A stretch of 64,000 bases of DNA from an uncultured Lactobacillus sp. (GTDB lineage: Bacteria > Bacillota > Bacilli > Lactobacillales > Lactobacillaceae), in the NCBI RefSeq assembly GCF_947367085.1, contig NZ_CANBCP010000002.1, forward strand, positions 22,167-86,166. Direction: 5' to 3'. How positions within the stretch are numbered: the stretch's first letter is position 1; each line of letters starts with the position of its first letter. The notes under the pieces were generated by a model, which was not told where the DNA came from, made no database searches, and saw only the letters and a list, made by a program, of their open reading frames with translations. Positions 11,029-20,275 of this stretch are shown here, piece after piece. The translations under genes were made by a program, and so were the position numbers.

Positions 11029-12334
11029 AAGCATTACCGCCATTATGACCACCTACTAAAGAACTACGTTCAATAGCAGTTGCCCCTGGCAGTAAACTAG
11101 AAGCTTTAACCAAACTAGCAAAACCATAAATTCGGCGAATCTTATCAACAGTTCGATCAAACTTAAATTGCTTGATCTGACTGTCCACTGAACTAAACAG
11201 TGACAATTGCTGGTCGGTATCCGGAATTAATTTACCAAAATCAACGCCAATTTCTCTAACAATCTGACCGCCCCACTTCTTTCTAAATAAAGCCACAAGC
11301 TCACTGGTTAATTCATGATTACTATTAGTAGCAGTAATAGTTTCACTTGTTACAAAACCACCTCGATGGTCTCCAAATTGTCTTTCTTTTAATGAATAAC
11401 CAATAAATAAAGTAATCCTTTGAGTTTGAAAATTATGAGCTCTAATTCTAGCAGCTACCTGTTCGCCAATTTCTCTAATTACAATTTCAATTTCTCGTTG
11501 GTCAGTATAATCACGCGCTAACACTTGCGAATTCGAATAACTTTTGCTTTTGGGAAAATATTTATGACTAATAATACTGCGATCAACACCCCAACTCATT
11601 GCAAAGAGCTGATCACCCATGATGCCAAATTCTCGATGAAGCAGTTCTGGGTCACTATGGGCTAACTCATACATATTGTTAATGCCAATACGTCTTAAAT
11701 GATTAGCAGTCCGGGTATTAATTCCCCAGACATCTTCTAAATTCTTTATCTTCCAAACTGTATCGGGGACTTCAACATAATGCCAAAAATCAATCATCGA
11801 CAAACGATGTTTAGCAGATATATCCATAGCAAGTTTTGCTAAAAGCGGATTTTCGCCAATTCCACATGTCGTATAAAGTCCTAAAGTATCATGGATATCT
11901 TTTTGAATCTTACGTGCAACTTCATAAGGGTCACTGCCAAAAAGATGCCAGGATCTAGTCATATCCAGCATGCTTTCATCAATTGAATATGTGTGTAAAT
12001 CTTCAGGTGCACAATATTTTAAAAAGATTTTTTTAATTTCCATAGACTTTTTAATGTATAAATTCATATGTGGATCTACCCTATATAGATCAGGCGTTTG
12101 CGTCTTCGGAGGCAAATTTCTTTGCCGCATTACATTTCTCAATCCGTATTTTTTCTTAGCTAAGGGTGATGAGGCCATAATCAAGCCGCCATTGGTATTT
12201 TCTTGGCGTGAAATTACACATAAAGCGGTCGTCATCGGATTCAGACCTAGTCGAATACATTCACAGCTTGCATAAAAAGACTTATTATCGATCATAAAAA
12301 TTAGGCGCTTAGGCTCATAACGATAGTCATACAT
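11021..12334 (-). CDS. Y-family DNA polymerase (UvrX/UmuC-like)
   Basis: Error-prone translesion polymerase, 437 residues. Palm metal ligands are visible: Asp16 in FMIDNKSFYASCE, and Asp119/Glu120 in YSIDESMLD. A helix-hairpin-helix region (VWGINTRTANHLRRIGI) and a little-finger region with a clamp-binding-like QLSLF motif near residue 370 follow. The plasmid/phage-type UvrX-YqjW branch is suggested by the YDYRYEPKR start and by the YolD-like gene overlapping its 3' end. A LexA box lies 16 bases before the start, so SOS induction is expected. Confidence 0.93.
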   Translation of the reverse strand: MYDYRYEPKRLIFMIDNKSFYASCECIRLGLNPMTTALCVISRQENTNGGLIMASSPLAKKKYGLRNVMRQRNLPPKTQTPDLYRVDPHMNLYIKKSMEIKKIFLKYCAPEDLHTYSIDESMLDMTRSWHLFGSDPYEVARKIQKDIHDTLGLYTTCGIGENPLLAKLAMDISAKHRLSMIDFWHYVEVPDTVWKIKNLEDVWGINTRTANHLRRIGINNMYELAHSDPELLHREFGIMGDQLFAMSWGVDRSIISHKYFPKSKSYSNSQVLARDYTDQREIEIVIREIGEQVAARIRAHNFQTQRITLFIGYSLKERQFGDHRGGFVTSETITATNSNHELTSELVALFRKKWGGQIVREIGVDFGKLIPDTDQQLSLFSSVDSQIKQFKFDRTVDKIRRIYGFASLVKASSLLPGATAIERSSLVGGHNGGNAYE

Positions 12335-12349
12335 GATTATCCCTCTCTT

Positions 12350-12363
12350 CGAACGTATGTTCT
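12350..12363 (-). promoter_or_regulatory. LexA (DinR) operator
   Basis: CGAACGTATGTTCT matches the Gram-positive LexA box CGAACrnryGTTCG except at the last base. It lies 16 bases upstream of the Y-family polymerase start. Confidence 0.88.
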
Positions 12364-12417
12364 TAATAAGCTTAAACTAATTTCCAAATAGTTGCAAGAA
12401 AAAAATAAGTTAATATT

Positions 12418-12431
12418 TGACAGCGCTTTCT
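12418..12431 (+). promoter_or_regulatory. cre site (CcpA) before the ROK gene
   Basis: TGACAGCGCTTTCT differs from the consensus TGWAARCGYTWNCW at one position. It overlaps a TTGACA -35 hexamer at 12417-12422, a position suited to repression by CcpA. Confidence 0.75.
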
Positions 12432-12471
12432 AGCTTATTTAGCATATAGTTTTGTAAAGGAGTGATTATTT

Positions 12472-13338
12472 ATGAATCTTATTGCGATCGATATTGGTGG
12501 TACAAGTATTAAGTTTGCCAGCTGGAAAAATAATAAATTACATAAGGAGTTTTCAATCGATACTCCTCAAGATTTGAATACTTTTTATGAAGAATTAACT
12601 GACGGAGTTAATGAGCTAAAACAAAAAGTTAATGCCTGTGGCGTAGCCATTTCTTCTCCAGGTGCTGTAAATAAAGAAACTGGTGTCATTGAAGGTGCCA
12701 GTGCCCTGCCTTATATTCATAACTTTAAGATAGTTCCTGAATTAGAAAAAAGATTCGGTCTACCGGTAAGTATTGAAAATGATGCAAATTGTGCAGCCTT
12801 AGGAGAATTAGCTGATGGCACAGCTAAGGGATGCAGTAGTTTGGCATTCTTTGTCATTGGTACAGGTGTTGGCGGCAGCATTATTATCAATCAAAAAATA
12901 TGGCATGGCGCTCACCTTTATGGTGGAGAATTTGGATATATGTTAATTGATGGAAAACAATTAAGCTCCATCGCATCCCCTGTTGCTATGGCTAAGCGCT
13001 ATAACGAGCAAACCGGCAAAAACTTTGATGGAAAAACTGTCTTTGCTTTAGCTGATGATGGTGATCCAATTGCTACTAAAGAAAGAGATATCTTGCTCCA
13101 TGCCCTAGCAAGCGCAATTTTCAATATTCAACATAGCTTTGATCCAGAGAAAATTGTCTTAGGCGGTGGAATTTCCAATAATCCAGAACTAGTAGCTCTG
13201 ATCAATGATGAAATTGATCGAATTCGTCATAACTTTGACATTACAACTTTAAAACCTGAAATTAGCGTCTGTCAGCTGAAAGCTGATGCTAACTTACGAG
13301 GCGCAATTGCTGATTTTGAAAATGAACATCAAAAATAA
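12472..13338 (+). CDS. ROK family sugar kinase
   Basis: Sugar kinase of the ROK family, 288 residues. The phosphate-binding motif AIDIGGTSIKFA is at the N terminus; FFVIGTGVGGSII and the GGEFGYM motif follow. The classic ROK zinc motif CxCGxxGCxE is not present, a feature shared by the shorter BglK/ROK kinases. No DNA-binding domain, so it is an enzyme and not a NagC-type regulator. It heads the beta-glucoside island and carries a cre site, so phosphorylation of glucose or beta-glucosides is plausible; substrate cannot be read from sequence. RBS AAAGGAG precedes the ATG. Confidence 0.85.
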   Translation: MNLIAIDIGGTSIKFASWKNNKLHKEFSIDTPQDLNTFYEELTDGVNELKQKVNACGVAISSPGAVNKETGVIEGASALPYIHNFKIVPELEKRFGLPVSIENDANCAALGELADGTAKGCSSLAFFVIGTGVGGSIIINQKIWHGAHLYGGEFGYMLIDGKQLSSIASPVAMAKRYNEQTGKNFDGKTVFALADDGDPIATKERDILLHALASAIFNIQHSFDPEKIVLGGGISNNPELVALINDEIDRIRHNFDITTLKPEISVCQLKADANLRGAIADFENEHQK

Positions 13339-13344
13339 TTCTTT

Positions 13345-13372
13345 AAAAAGCTTGAGTTTTCAAGCTTTTTTC
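13345..13372 (+). terminator. Terminator after the ROK gene
   Basis: AAAAAGCTTGA/TCAAGCTTTTT stem with GTTT loop and T run. Confidence 0.85.
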
Positions 13373-13413
13373 TTTCGCTCTAAATAAAAGTATATATTTT
13401 TGATTTAAAACTA

Positions 13414-13471
13414 TTTACTTTACGTGCAAAAAGGCCTTATAATAAAAATGTACTTTATGAAAGCACTTACA
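13414..13471 (+). promoter_or_regulatory. Promoter and cre site of the first 6-phospho-beta-glucosidase gene
   Basis: TTTACT (13414-13419), 18-base spacer, TATAAT (13438-13443). Downstream at 13458-13471 is TGAAAGCACTTACA, one mismatch from the cre consensus, placed just before the ribosome site so that CcpA could act as a roadblock. Confidence 0.72.
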
Positions 13472-13487
13472 CAGGAGGATAGAAATA

Positions 13488-14870
13488 ATGAACAATAACC
13501 GTAAATTACCGTCCGACTTTTTCTGGGGAAATTCAGTTTCAAGTATGCAAACTGAAGGTGCCTGGAACGAAGATGGTAAGGGCTTATCCGTTTATGACAT
13601 CCGTCCAGCTACAGAAAATACCACTGACTGGCATGTAGCAATCGACGAATATCATAGATATGACGAAGACTTAGACTTGATGAAAGAAATGAATATGAAC
13701 ATGTACCGGATCCAAATTTCCTGGTCACGTGTTTGTCCTGATGGCGATGGCGAGTTCAACGAAAAAGGAATTGCCTTTTATGACCGCTTAGTTAACGCCA
13801 TGCTTAAACGCGGCATTGAACCAATGATTTGCTTATATCACTTTGATATGCCACTTCATTTAGCCAAAGAATACAACGGCTTTATGTCACGCCATGTAGT
13901 TGACGCCTTTGTACGATTTGGTAAAAAAATGATTGATCATTTTAGTGATCGTGTTAAATATTGGATCGTCTTTAACGAACATAACCTTTACTTCCAAGAT
14001 GAAGTCTTCCAAATTTCTGGCTATGAAAAAGGTGATAAAACCTTAGATGACATGTATACCATCTTTCATCACACTATGATGTCGCATATTCGTTTAGCAA
14101 ATTACATTCATGAAAAATACAGCGACGTTAAAATTGGTGGCATGCTGGCTTATGCACAAATCTATCCTGAAACTTGTCAGCCAAGTGATGTTTTAGCCGC
14201 TAAACAAGCAACCGAATTCTTAGATTTTAATATTTATGATGCCGATACCGGTCGTGGCTACTCCCCTCAAGTCATACAGTATGTTAAAGATCATAATATT
14301 CAAATGGATATTCGTGATGAAGATTTAGTTGAAATGAAGAAGGCAAAAGCTGACTTTTTGGCATTTTCTTATTATTCTTCAAATGTTTTAGACTCAGATA
14401 AAATTCCAGAAAATACCGCACCTAACCGCTACTTAAACGATGCAACTGTAGAAAATAAGTTTCTTAAAACTAATGACTGGGGTTGGTCAATTGATCCACT
14501 TGGCTTTAGAAATGCCATTACTACAATGTACAATCGCTACCATATTCCTGTCTTTCCAATTGAAAACGGAATTGGTCTTAAAGAGCACTGGGATGGCGAG
14601 CATATGATTGAAGATGATGAACGAATTGCTTATCATCGTGACCACATCAAAGCCTTAAAAGACGCTGTCTTTATCGATGGGGCTAAAGTAATCGGCTACT
14701 TAGGCTGGGGCTTAATTGACATTCCTAGTTCTCATGCCGATATCGAAAAGCGCTACGGTGCAGTCTACGTTAACCGCACCAATCATGATCTTAAAGACTT
14801 AAAGCGCGTTCCAAAGAAGTCATTTTACTGGTTCCAAAAAGTCTTAAAAGACAATGGCGATGAACTTTAA
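13488..14870 (+). CDS. GH1 6-phospho-beta-glucosidase (first copy)
   Basis: Cytoplasmic glycoside hydrolase family 1 enzyme, 460 residues, cleaving beta-glucoside 6-phosphates delivered by the PTS. Acid/base Glu lies in VFNEHN near residue 168 and the nucleophile Glu in PIENGIG near residue 361; the N-terminal FFWGNSVSSMQTEGAW signature is typical. Strong RBS CAGGAGG upstream. It is followed after 21 bases by an EIIC permease. Compared with the two other GH1 genes in the island it is shorter and clearly a different paralogue, suggesting different aglycone preference; substrate not determinable. Confidence 0.9.
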   Translation: MNNNRKLPSDFFWGNSVSSMQTEGAWNEDGKGLSVYDIRPATENTTDWHVAIDEYHRYDEDLDLMKEMNMNMYRIQISWSRVCPDGDGEFNEKGIAFYDRLVNAMLKRGIEPMICLYHFDMPLHLAKEYNGFMSRHVVDAFVRFGKKMIDHFSDRVKYWIVFNEHNLYFQDEVFQISGYEKGDKTLDDMYTIFHHTMMSHIRLANYIHEKYSDVKIGGMLAYAQIYPETCQPSDVLAAKQATEFLDFNIYDADTGRGYSPQVIQYVKDHNIQMDIRDEDLVEMKKAKADFLAFSYYSSNVLDSDKIPENTAPNRYLNDATVENKFLKTNDWGWSIDPLGFRNAITTMYNRYHIPVFPIENGIGLKEHWDGEHMIEDDERIAYHRDHIKALKDAVFIDGAKVIGYLGWGLIDIPSSHADIEKRYGAVYVNRTNHDLKDLKRVPKKSFYWFQKVLKDNGDEL

Positions 14871-14891
14871 AGAATAACTAAAGGAGAAATC

Positions 14892-16244
14892 ATGGACAAT
14901 TCAAAAATCCAAAATTCTAAAGCTATCCAAGGCTTAACCAAGATTGCCGTTAAACTAGGTAACCAAATTCACCTGCGCTCATTACGTGATGCCTTTGCCA
15001 CGATCATGCCCCTTTATATCCTGGCTGGATTAGCAGTTTTATTAAATAATACTGTCTTTACCTGGATTTTTCATGGTAAGACATTAGCAGATGTCCAATA
15101 TTGGGGAACTGTTTTAACAAACGGTACCTTGAATATCTCAGGTATCTTAATCGCTGGACTTATTGGTTATCATCTTTCCCAAAACCGCGGCTTTAAGAAC
15201 CCACTAGCTGCTTCAATGGTATCAATTGCGACTTTGATTGTAATGATGCCTAACGTAGTTCAAATCATCCCAGATGGAGCAAAAAAAGCTGTTAGTGCAA
15301 CTGGTGTGATGCCTTTTACTAATTTAGGAACTGGCTCAATGTTTGCTGGCGTAATCATCGGATTACTTGCTACTGAATTATTTGTACGTCTATCTAAAGT
15401 TAAAAAATTCCAAATTAACTTAGGCGACAACATCCCTCCTGCTGTCGGACAATCTTTCAGTGTTTTAATTCCTGTAATCATTGTTTTAGCCTCATTTGGT
15501 ATCATTTCAGCTCTTTTATATGACTTATTTGGTATGAATCTGATTAACTTAATCACTACTTTCATCCAAGAACCATTACGTCATGTTGGAACGAGTTTAT
15601 GGGGTACAGTTTTCTTATATGCTTTAGGAAACTTACTCTGGTTATTTGGAATTCACCAAGCAGTTATTTACTCTTCAATTCTTGAGCCATTATTAATCGT
15701 TAATATCACTGAAAATATTGCAGCTTACCAAGCTCATGTAACTATTCCAAACATTATTAATGTGTCTCAAATTCAGACTTTTGCCTTGTTAGGTGGGTCC
15801 GGTTGTACTTTGTGTTTATTAATTGCAGTCTTTCTGGTTTCAAGAAATAAAGCTTCTAAAACGGTAGCAAAATTGTCTATTGCTCCTGGTTTATTCAATA
15901 TTAACGAACCTGTTATCTTTGGTTACCCGATTGTCTACAACATTACGATGGCAATTCCATTTGTTTTAATTCCTACTATCGGTATTATTCTTTCATATGT
16001 TGCTACTAGCATTGGCTGGATTAGTCCTTGTGTAATTCAAATTCCTTGGACAACCCCAGTAATTGTTGCCCCATTTTTAGCTACTGCTGGTGACTGGCGT
16101 GCAGTTGTCTTACAAGTATTAATTTTAGTAATCGGTGTCTTAATTTACATTCCATTTGTTAAAGCTAACGATAGCGTAATGGCAGCAACTGCAAAGAACG
16201 AAGAAACTGAAGAAGGAGCAAATAGCGAAGCAGAAAATGCTTAA
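14892..16244 (+). CDS. PTS EIIC permease, lactose/cellobiose family (first copy)
   Basis: Membrane permease of the Lac-family PTS, 450 residues with roughly ten membrane segments. The HLRSLRDAFATIMPLYILAG start, the GIHQAVIYSS segment and FNINEPVIFGYPIVYN motif are hallmarks of CelB/LacE-type EIIC. No fused B domain, so it needs separate EIIB and EIIA; both are encoded directly downstream. RBS AAAGGAG. It forms a unit with the preceding GH1 gene. Likely imports a beta-glucoside such as cellobiose, salicin or gentiobiose; exact sugar unknown. Confidence 0.9.
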   Translation: MDNSKIQNSKAIQGLTKIAVKLGNQIHLRSLRDAFATIMPLYILAGLAVLLNNTVFTWIFHGKTLADVQYWGTVLTNGTLNISGILIAGLIGYHLSQNRGFKNPLAASMVSIATLIVMMPNVVQIIPDGAKKAVSATGVMPFTNLGTGSMFAGVIIGLLATELFVRLSKVKKFQINLGDNIPPAVGQSFSVLIPVIIVLASFGIISALLYDLFGMNLINLITTFIQEPLRHVGTSLWGTVFLYALGNLLWLFGIHQAVIYSSILEPLLIVNITENIAAYQAHVTIPNIINVSQIQTFALLGGSGCTLCLLIAVFLVSRNKASKTVAKLSIAPGLFNINEPVIFGYPIVYNITMAIPFVLIPTIGIILSYVATSIGWISPCVIQIPWTTPVIVAPFLATAGDWRAVVLQVLILVIGVLIYIPFVKANDSVMAATAKNEETEEGANSEAENA

Positions 16245-16268
16245 TTATTCAAAAAAGTATTAAAAAAA

Positions 16269-16311
16269 TTGTTCCGGAACAAAAAAATAGTGTATAATGA
16301 AAGTGCTTTCA
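16269..16311 (+). promoter_or_regulatory. Promoter with perfect palindrome and cre site before EIIB
   Basis: Perfect 14-base palindrome TTGTTCCGGAACAA at 16269-16282 covers the -35 (TTGTTC). TATAAT is at 16293-16298 with 18-base spacing. TGAAAGTGCTTTCA (16298-16311), itself a palindrome and one mismatch from cre, overlaps the -10 end. A related palindrome and an identical cre occur at 22182-22240. Confidence 0.8.
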
Positions 16312-16380
16312 AGGAAAAGGAAAGTACATACATTTATTAATTTAGATAAACACTTTTATAATCAAAGGGAGATAATTATT

Positions 16381-16704
16381 ATGGCAGAAAAAACTATTAT
16401 GTTAGCATGTGCAGCTGGTATGTCAACTTCATTACTTGTTTCAAAGATGCAAAACGCAGCTAAGGCTGAAGGTAAAGACTACAAGATCTTTGCTACTGCA
16501 GCTTCTGGTATTCAAGATGAATTAGACAAAGATCACCCAGACGTATTGATGCTTGGACCTCAAGTTCAATACATGAAAGACAGTGTTCAAAAATTAACTG
16601 ATGCTGCAGGTATTCCATTAGCAGTCATTAACATGCAAGATTACGGCATGATGAATGGAGAAAAAGTACTTCACACCGCAATGGAATTAATGGGCGAAAA
16701 ATAA
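16381..16704 (+). CDS. PTS EIIB, lactose/cellobiose family
   Basis: Cytoplasmic 107-residue phosphocarrier that passes phosphate from EIIA to sugar. Phosphocysteine is Cys10 in IMLACAAGMSTS, the CelA-type P-loop. I chose MAEKTIM as start (AGGGAGATAATTATT before it); the longer upstream frame lies in the leader between promoter and gene and has no ribosome site. First gene after the palindrome/cre promoter; a hairpin separates it from EIIA. Only EIIB of this family in the window, so it may serve both EIIC proteins. Confidence 0.93.
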   Translation: MAEKTIMLACAAGMSTSLLVSKMQNAAKAEGKDYKIFATAASGIQDELDKDHPDVLMLGPQVQYMKDSVQKLTDAAGIPLAVINMQDYGMMNGEKVLHTAMELMGEK

Positions 16705-16725
16705 TTAGATATTAACTTTAAAGAG

Positions 16726-16772
16726 ATGCTGTAGACAATGCAAAACAATGTCTCCAGCATTTTTTATTTTTT
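16726..16772 (+). terminator. Intercistronic hairpin with T run between EIIB and EIIA
   Basis: ATGCTGtAGACAaTG pairs with CAaTGTCTcCAGCAT around an AAAA-rich loop, followed by TTTTTTATTTTTT. It looks like an intrinsic terminator inside the operon, which would lower expression of EIIA and downstream genes relative to EIIB. Confidence 0.7.
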
Positions 16773-16803
16773 AAAAAAACGAAACTTAAAGGAGCTAGTC
16801 ACA

Positions 16804-17133
16804 ATGGCACAAGAAAATAGTCAAAACATGGAAGTCGTAATGGGAATTATTATGCAAGCTGGTAATGGTAAAGCTGCCGCAATGCAAGCCATTCAAGCTG
16901 CTAAGAAAGGCGACTTTGAAAAAGCAGATGATTTTATTCACCAAGCAAATGAAGCTTTAGTTAATGCCCACAATGTTCAAACCGACATGCTTACTAAGGA
17001 AGCTCAAGGCGATCACGTAAAAGTTGATTTATACATGGTGCACGCACAAGATCACTTGATGACTGCGATTACTTTTATTGATTTAGCTAAAGAAGTCGTT
17101 GATGTTTACAAGAAGTTAGCCGAAGAAAAATAA
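16804..17133 (+). CDS. PTS EIIA, lactose/cellobiose family
   Basis: Helical 109-residue phosphocarrier receiving phosphate from HPr. Phosphorylated His80 is in MVHAQDHLM; the MEVVMGIIMQAGNGKA start is typical. I chose MAQENSQ (AAAGGAGCTAGTCACA precedes it); the longer upstream frame overlaps the hairpin. Stop is three bases before the GntR gene start, giving coupling. Sole EIIA of the Lac family in the window. Confidence 0.93.
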   Translation: MAQENSQNMEVVMGIIMQAGNGKAAAMQAIQAAKKGDFEKADDFIHQANEALVNAHNVQTDMLTKEAQGDHVKVDLYMVHAQDHLMTAITFIDLAKEVVDVYKKLAEEK

Positions 17134-17135
17134 TC

Positions 17136-17858
17136 ATGCCCGAAGCAAAGTATCTAAAAGTTGCTCGGATAATTCAAAATCGCATCAAGGACGGGACTTA
17201 CAAAACACAAACTCCCCTGCCTGATCAAGAGGCCCTCGCGAAAGAACTCGGCGTCAGTCGTTTGACTGTGAAAAAAGCGCTTGATGGTCTAGAACGCAAG
17301 GGCCTTGTTTATAAGCAATCAGGTCTTGGAACTTTTGTATTAGGCGATATTCCAATTAAGGAAAAAAACGACGCTGCTGCAAATGGTTTTTTTGGCTTAC
17401 AAGAGGAAATGGGTAAAGATCATATCACAAGCGAAGTGCTTCATTTCACTATTGACTTTCCCAACGAAGAAATTCAAAAAAACTTGCGCATAAAAAACAA
17501 TGAACCGGTTTATAATATCCTGCGCTTGCGTCGACTTGACCAAAAGCCATTTGTATTAGAGCACACTTACATGCCGGTTAAATTAGTTCCAAATCTTGAC
17601 TATGTGGTCTTGAATGATTCAATCTACGAGTATCTACATAAAGAATTGAAGTTAAAGTTTAGTGTTGCCTATCGTAAAATCAAAGCTACTAAAGCCGACA
17701 AATGGGATCAAGAATTTTTAAAAGCAAAAAAAGATGATCCAATTTTGGAATTAGAACAAATTATTTGGTTATCCAATGGTCAACCAATTGAATATTCTAC
17801 TAGTCGCAATCGCTTTGATGAACGTAATTACGTAGTTTTAGAAACTAAAAGTTTTTAA
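17136..17858 (+). CDS. GntR/HutC-family transcriptional regulator (UTRA domain)
   Basis: 240 residues: N-terminal GntR winged helix with recognition region EALAKELGVSRLTVKKALDG (about 29-48) and a C-terminal UTRA effector domain starting near residue 80, typical of sugar-phosphate-responsive repressors such as TreR and BglR. It starts two bases after the EIIA stop and lies before a GH1 gene, so it probably autoregulates this unit through the TTGTTCCGGAACAA palindrome at the promoter. That binding is an inference from position and from the palindromic nature of HutC-type operators. Confidence 0.9.
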   Translation: MPEAKYLKVARIIQNRIKDGTYKTQTPLPDQEALAKELGVSRLTVKKALDGLERKGLVYKQSGLGTFVLGDIPIKEKNDAAANGFFGLQEEMGKDHITSEVLHFTIDFPNEEIQKNLRIKNNEPVYNILRLRRLDQKPFVLEHTYMPVKLVPNLDYVVLNDSIYEYLHKELKLKFSVAYRKIKATKADKWDQEFLKAKKDDPILELEQIIWLSNGQPIEYSTSRNRFDERNYVVLETKSF

Positions 17859-17865
17859 TTAGTAA

Positions 17866-19356
<1,491 letters not shown>

Positions 19357-19402
19357 TTGCAAAAATAAGTTTAAAATAGATACGAAAACTCACATCACGA
19401 AA

Positions 19403-19434
19403 AGAGATCTAACTTTAAGGTTAGATCTCTTTTT
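19403..19434 (+). terminator. Terminator after the second GH1 gene
   Basis: AGAGATCTAAC/GTTAGATCTCT stem with a six-base loop and TTTT; preceded by AAAA so it may also stop minus-strand transcripts from the GntR gene. Confidence 0.85.
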
Positions 19435-19485
19435 GTATACTTATTCAATTATTAAACTAGAGAGTTATACGTAATCTAAAATACT

Positions 19486-20190
19486 TTAAATCAATTCATC
19501 AGCACTTTGGTCAAAGAACTTAGCATTTTTATAGTGATAGACCAAACGAGAAGCGTCAAAAATTTCGCCATCATCAAGATAATAAAAATCATGTACTTCT
19601 AATGCCGGATCACCTGGCTGCAATTGCAATATTTTTGCTTCTTGATCGTTTATTTTCTTAATCTGCATATACTTATCTGAAAAACGAATCTCATGCCCCA
19701 GAGCCTTTCTAATATAGCTAAACAGGGATCCTTCAGCCAGTTGCGGTGTCAAAAATGGTACAACAGACTTTAAATAATATGATTCTTCATAAACGAAGGG
19801 CTTATCATTATCTTTTCTTAGACGCTTAATTTCAAAGCAGGGCTTTTTTCCAAGCAATTCTTGAGCCCACTTAGGAGGCTGTTTTACTTCTTTAACACTA
19901 TAAACCACACTTGTTGGATTAGATAAAACATCCCCAAAGCCCCGGTTAGTCCCTAAAGACATGAAACCTTTCCCAGTTTGTGGCGAGGTTCTAACAAAGA
20001 TCCCTGAGCCTTGTATTTTATAAACCATACCTTGTTGATCTAACAAAGTTAAAGCTTGCAAGACTGTCGACTTACCTACTTTAAATTGTTCCATCAAATC
20101 TGTAATTTTGGGAAGTTGGTCCCCATGCTTCAAATTTTTTTCAGCGATATATTTTCTTATCTTATTAGCAACAACTTGATATTTTTTCAT
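19486..20190 (-). CDS. GntR/HutC-family transcriptional regulator (second copy, UTRA domain)
   Basis: 234 residues: GntR winged helix with MEQFKVGKSTVLQALTLLDQ at about 33-52, then a UTRA domain. It is convergent with the second GH1 gene and lies after an EIIC gene but separated from it by a terminator, so it has its own promoter. Probably controls the adjacent EIIC unit or the divergent third GH1 gene; which of the two GntR proteins binds which palindrome cannot be told from sequence. Confidence 0.88.
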   Translation of the reverse strand: MKKYQVVANKIRKYIAEKNLKHGDQLPKITDLMEQFKVGKSTVLQALTLLDQQGMVYKIQGSGIFVRTSPQTGKGFMSLGTNRGFGDVLSNPTSVVYSVKEVKQPPKWAQELLGKKPCFEIKRLRKDNDKPFVYEESYYLKSVVPFLTPQLAEGSLFSYIRKALGHEIRFSDKYMQIKKINDQEAKILQLQPGDPALEVHDFYYLDDGEIFDASRLVYHYKNAKFFDQSADELI

Positions 20191-20226
20191 AGTATTTCTC
20201 TTACTTAAATAACTCTAATTCACATA

Positions 20227-20262
20227 AAAAATCTCCGTAGGTTTGTGCCCATGGAGATTTTC
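20227..20262 (-). terminator. Terminator after the second EIIC gene
   Basis: Minus-strand AAAATCTCC / GGAGATTTTTT with an 18-base loop, ending in a T run. Confidence 0.75.
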
Positions 20263-20275
20263 ACTTAATTGCTTA

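Noticed and set aside
16297..16380. Upstream extension of the EIIB frame
   Set aside because: It begins inside the promoter/cre region, before any ribosome site; MAEKTIM is the family start.
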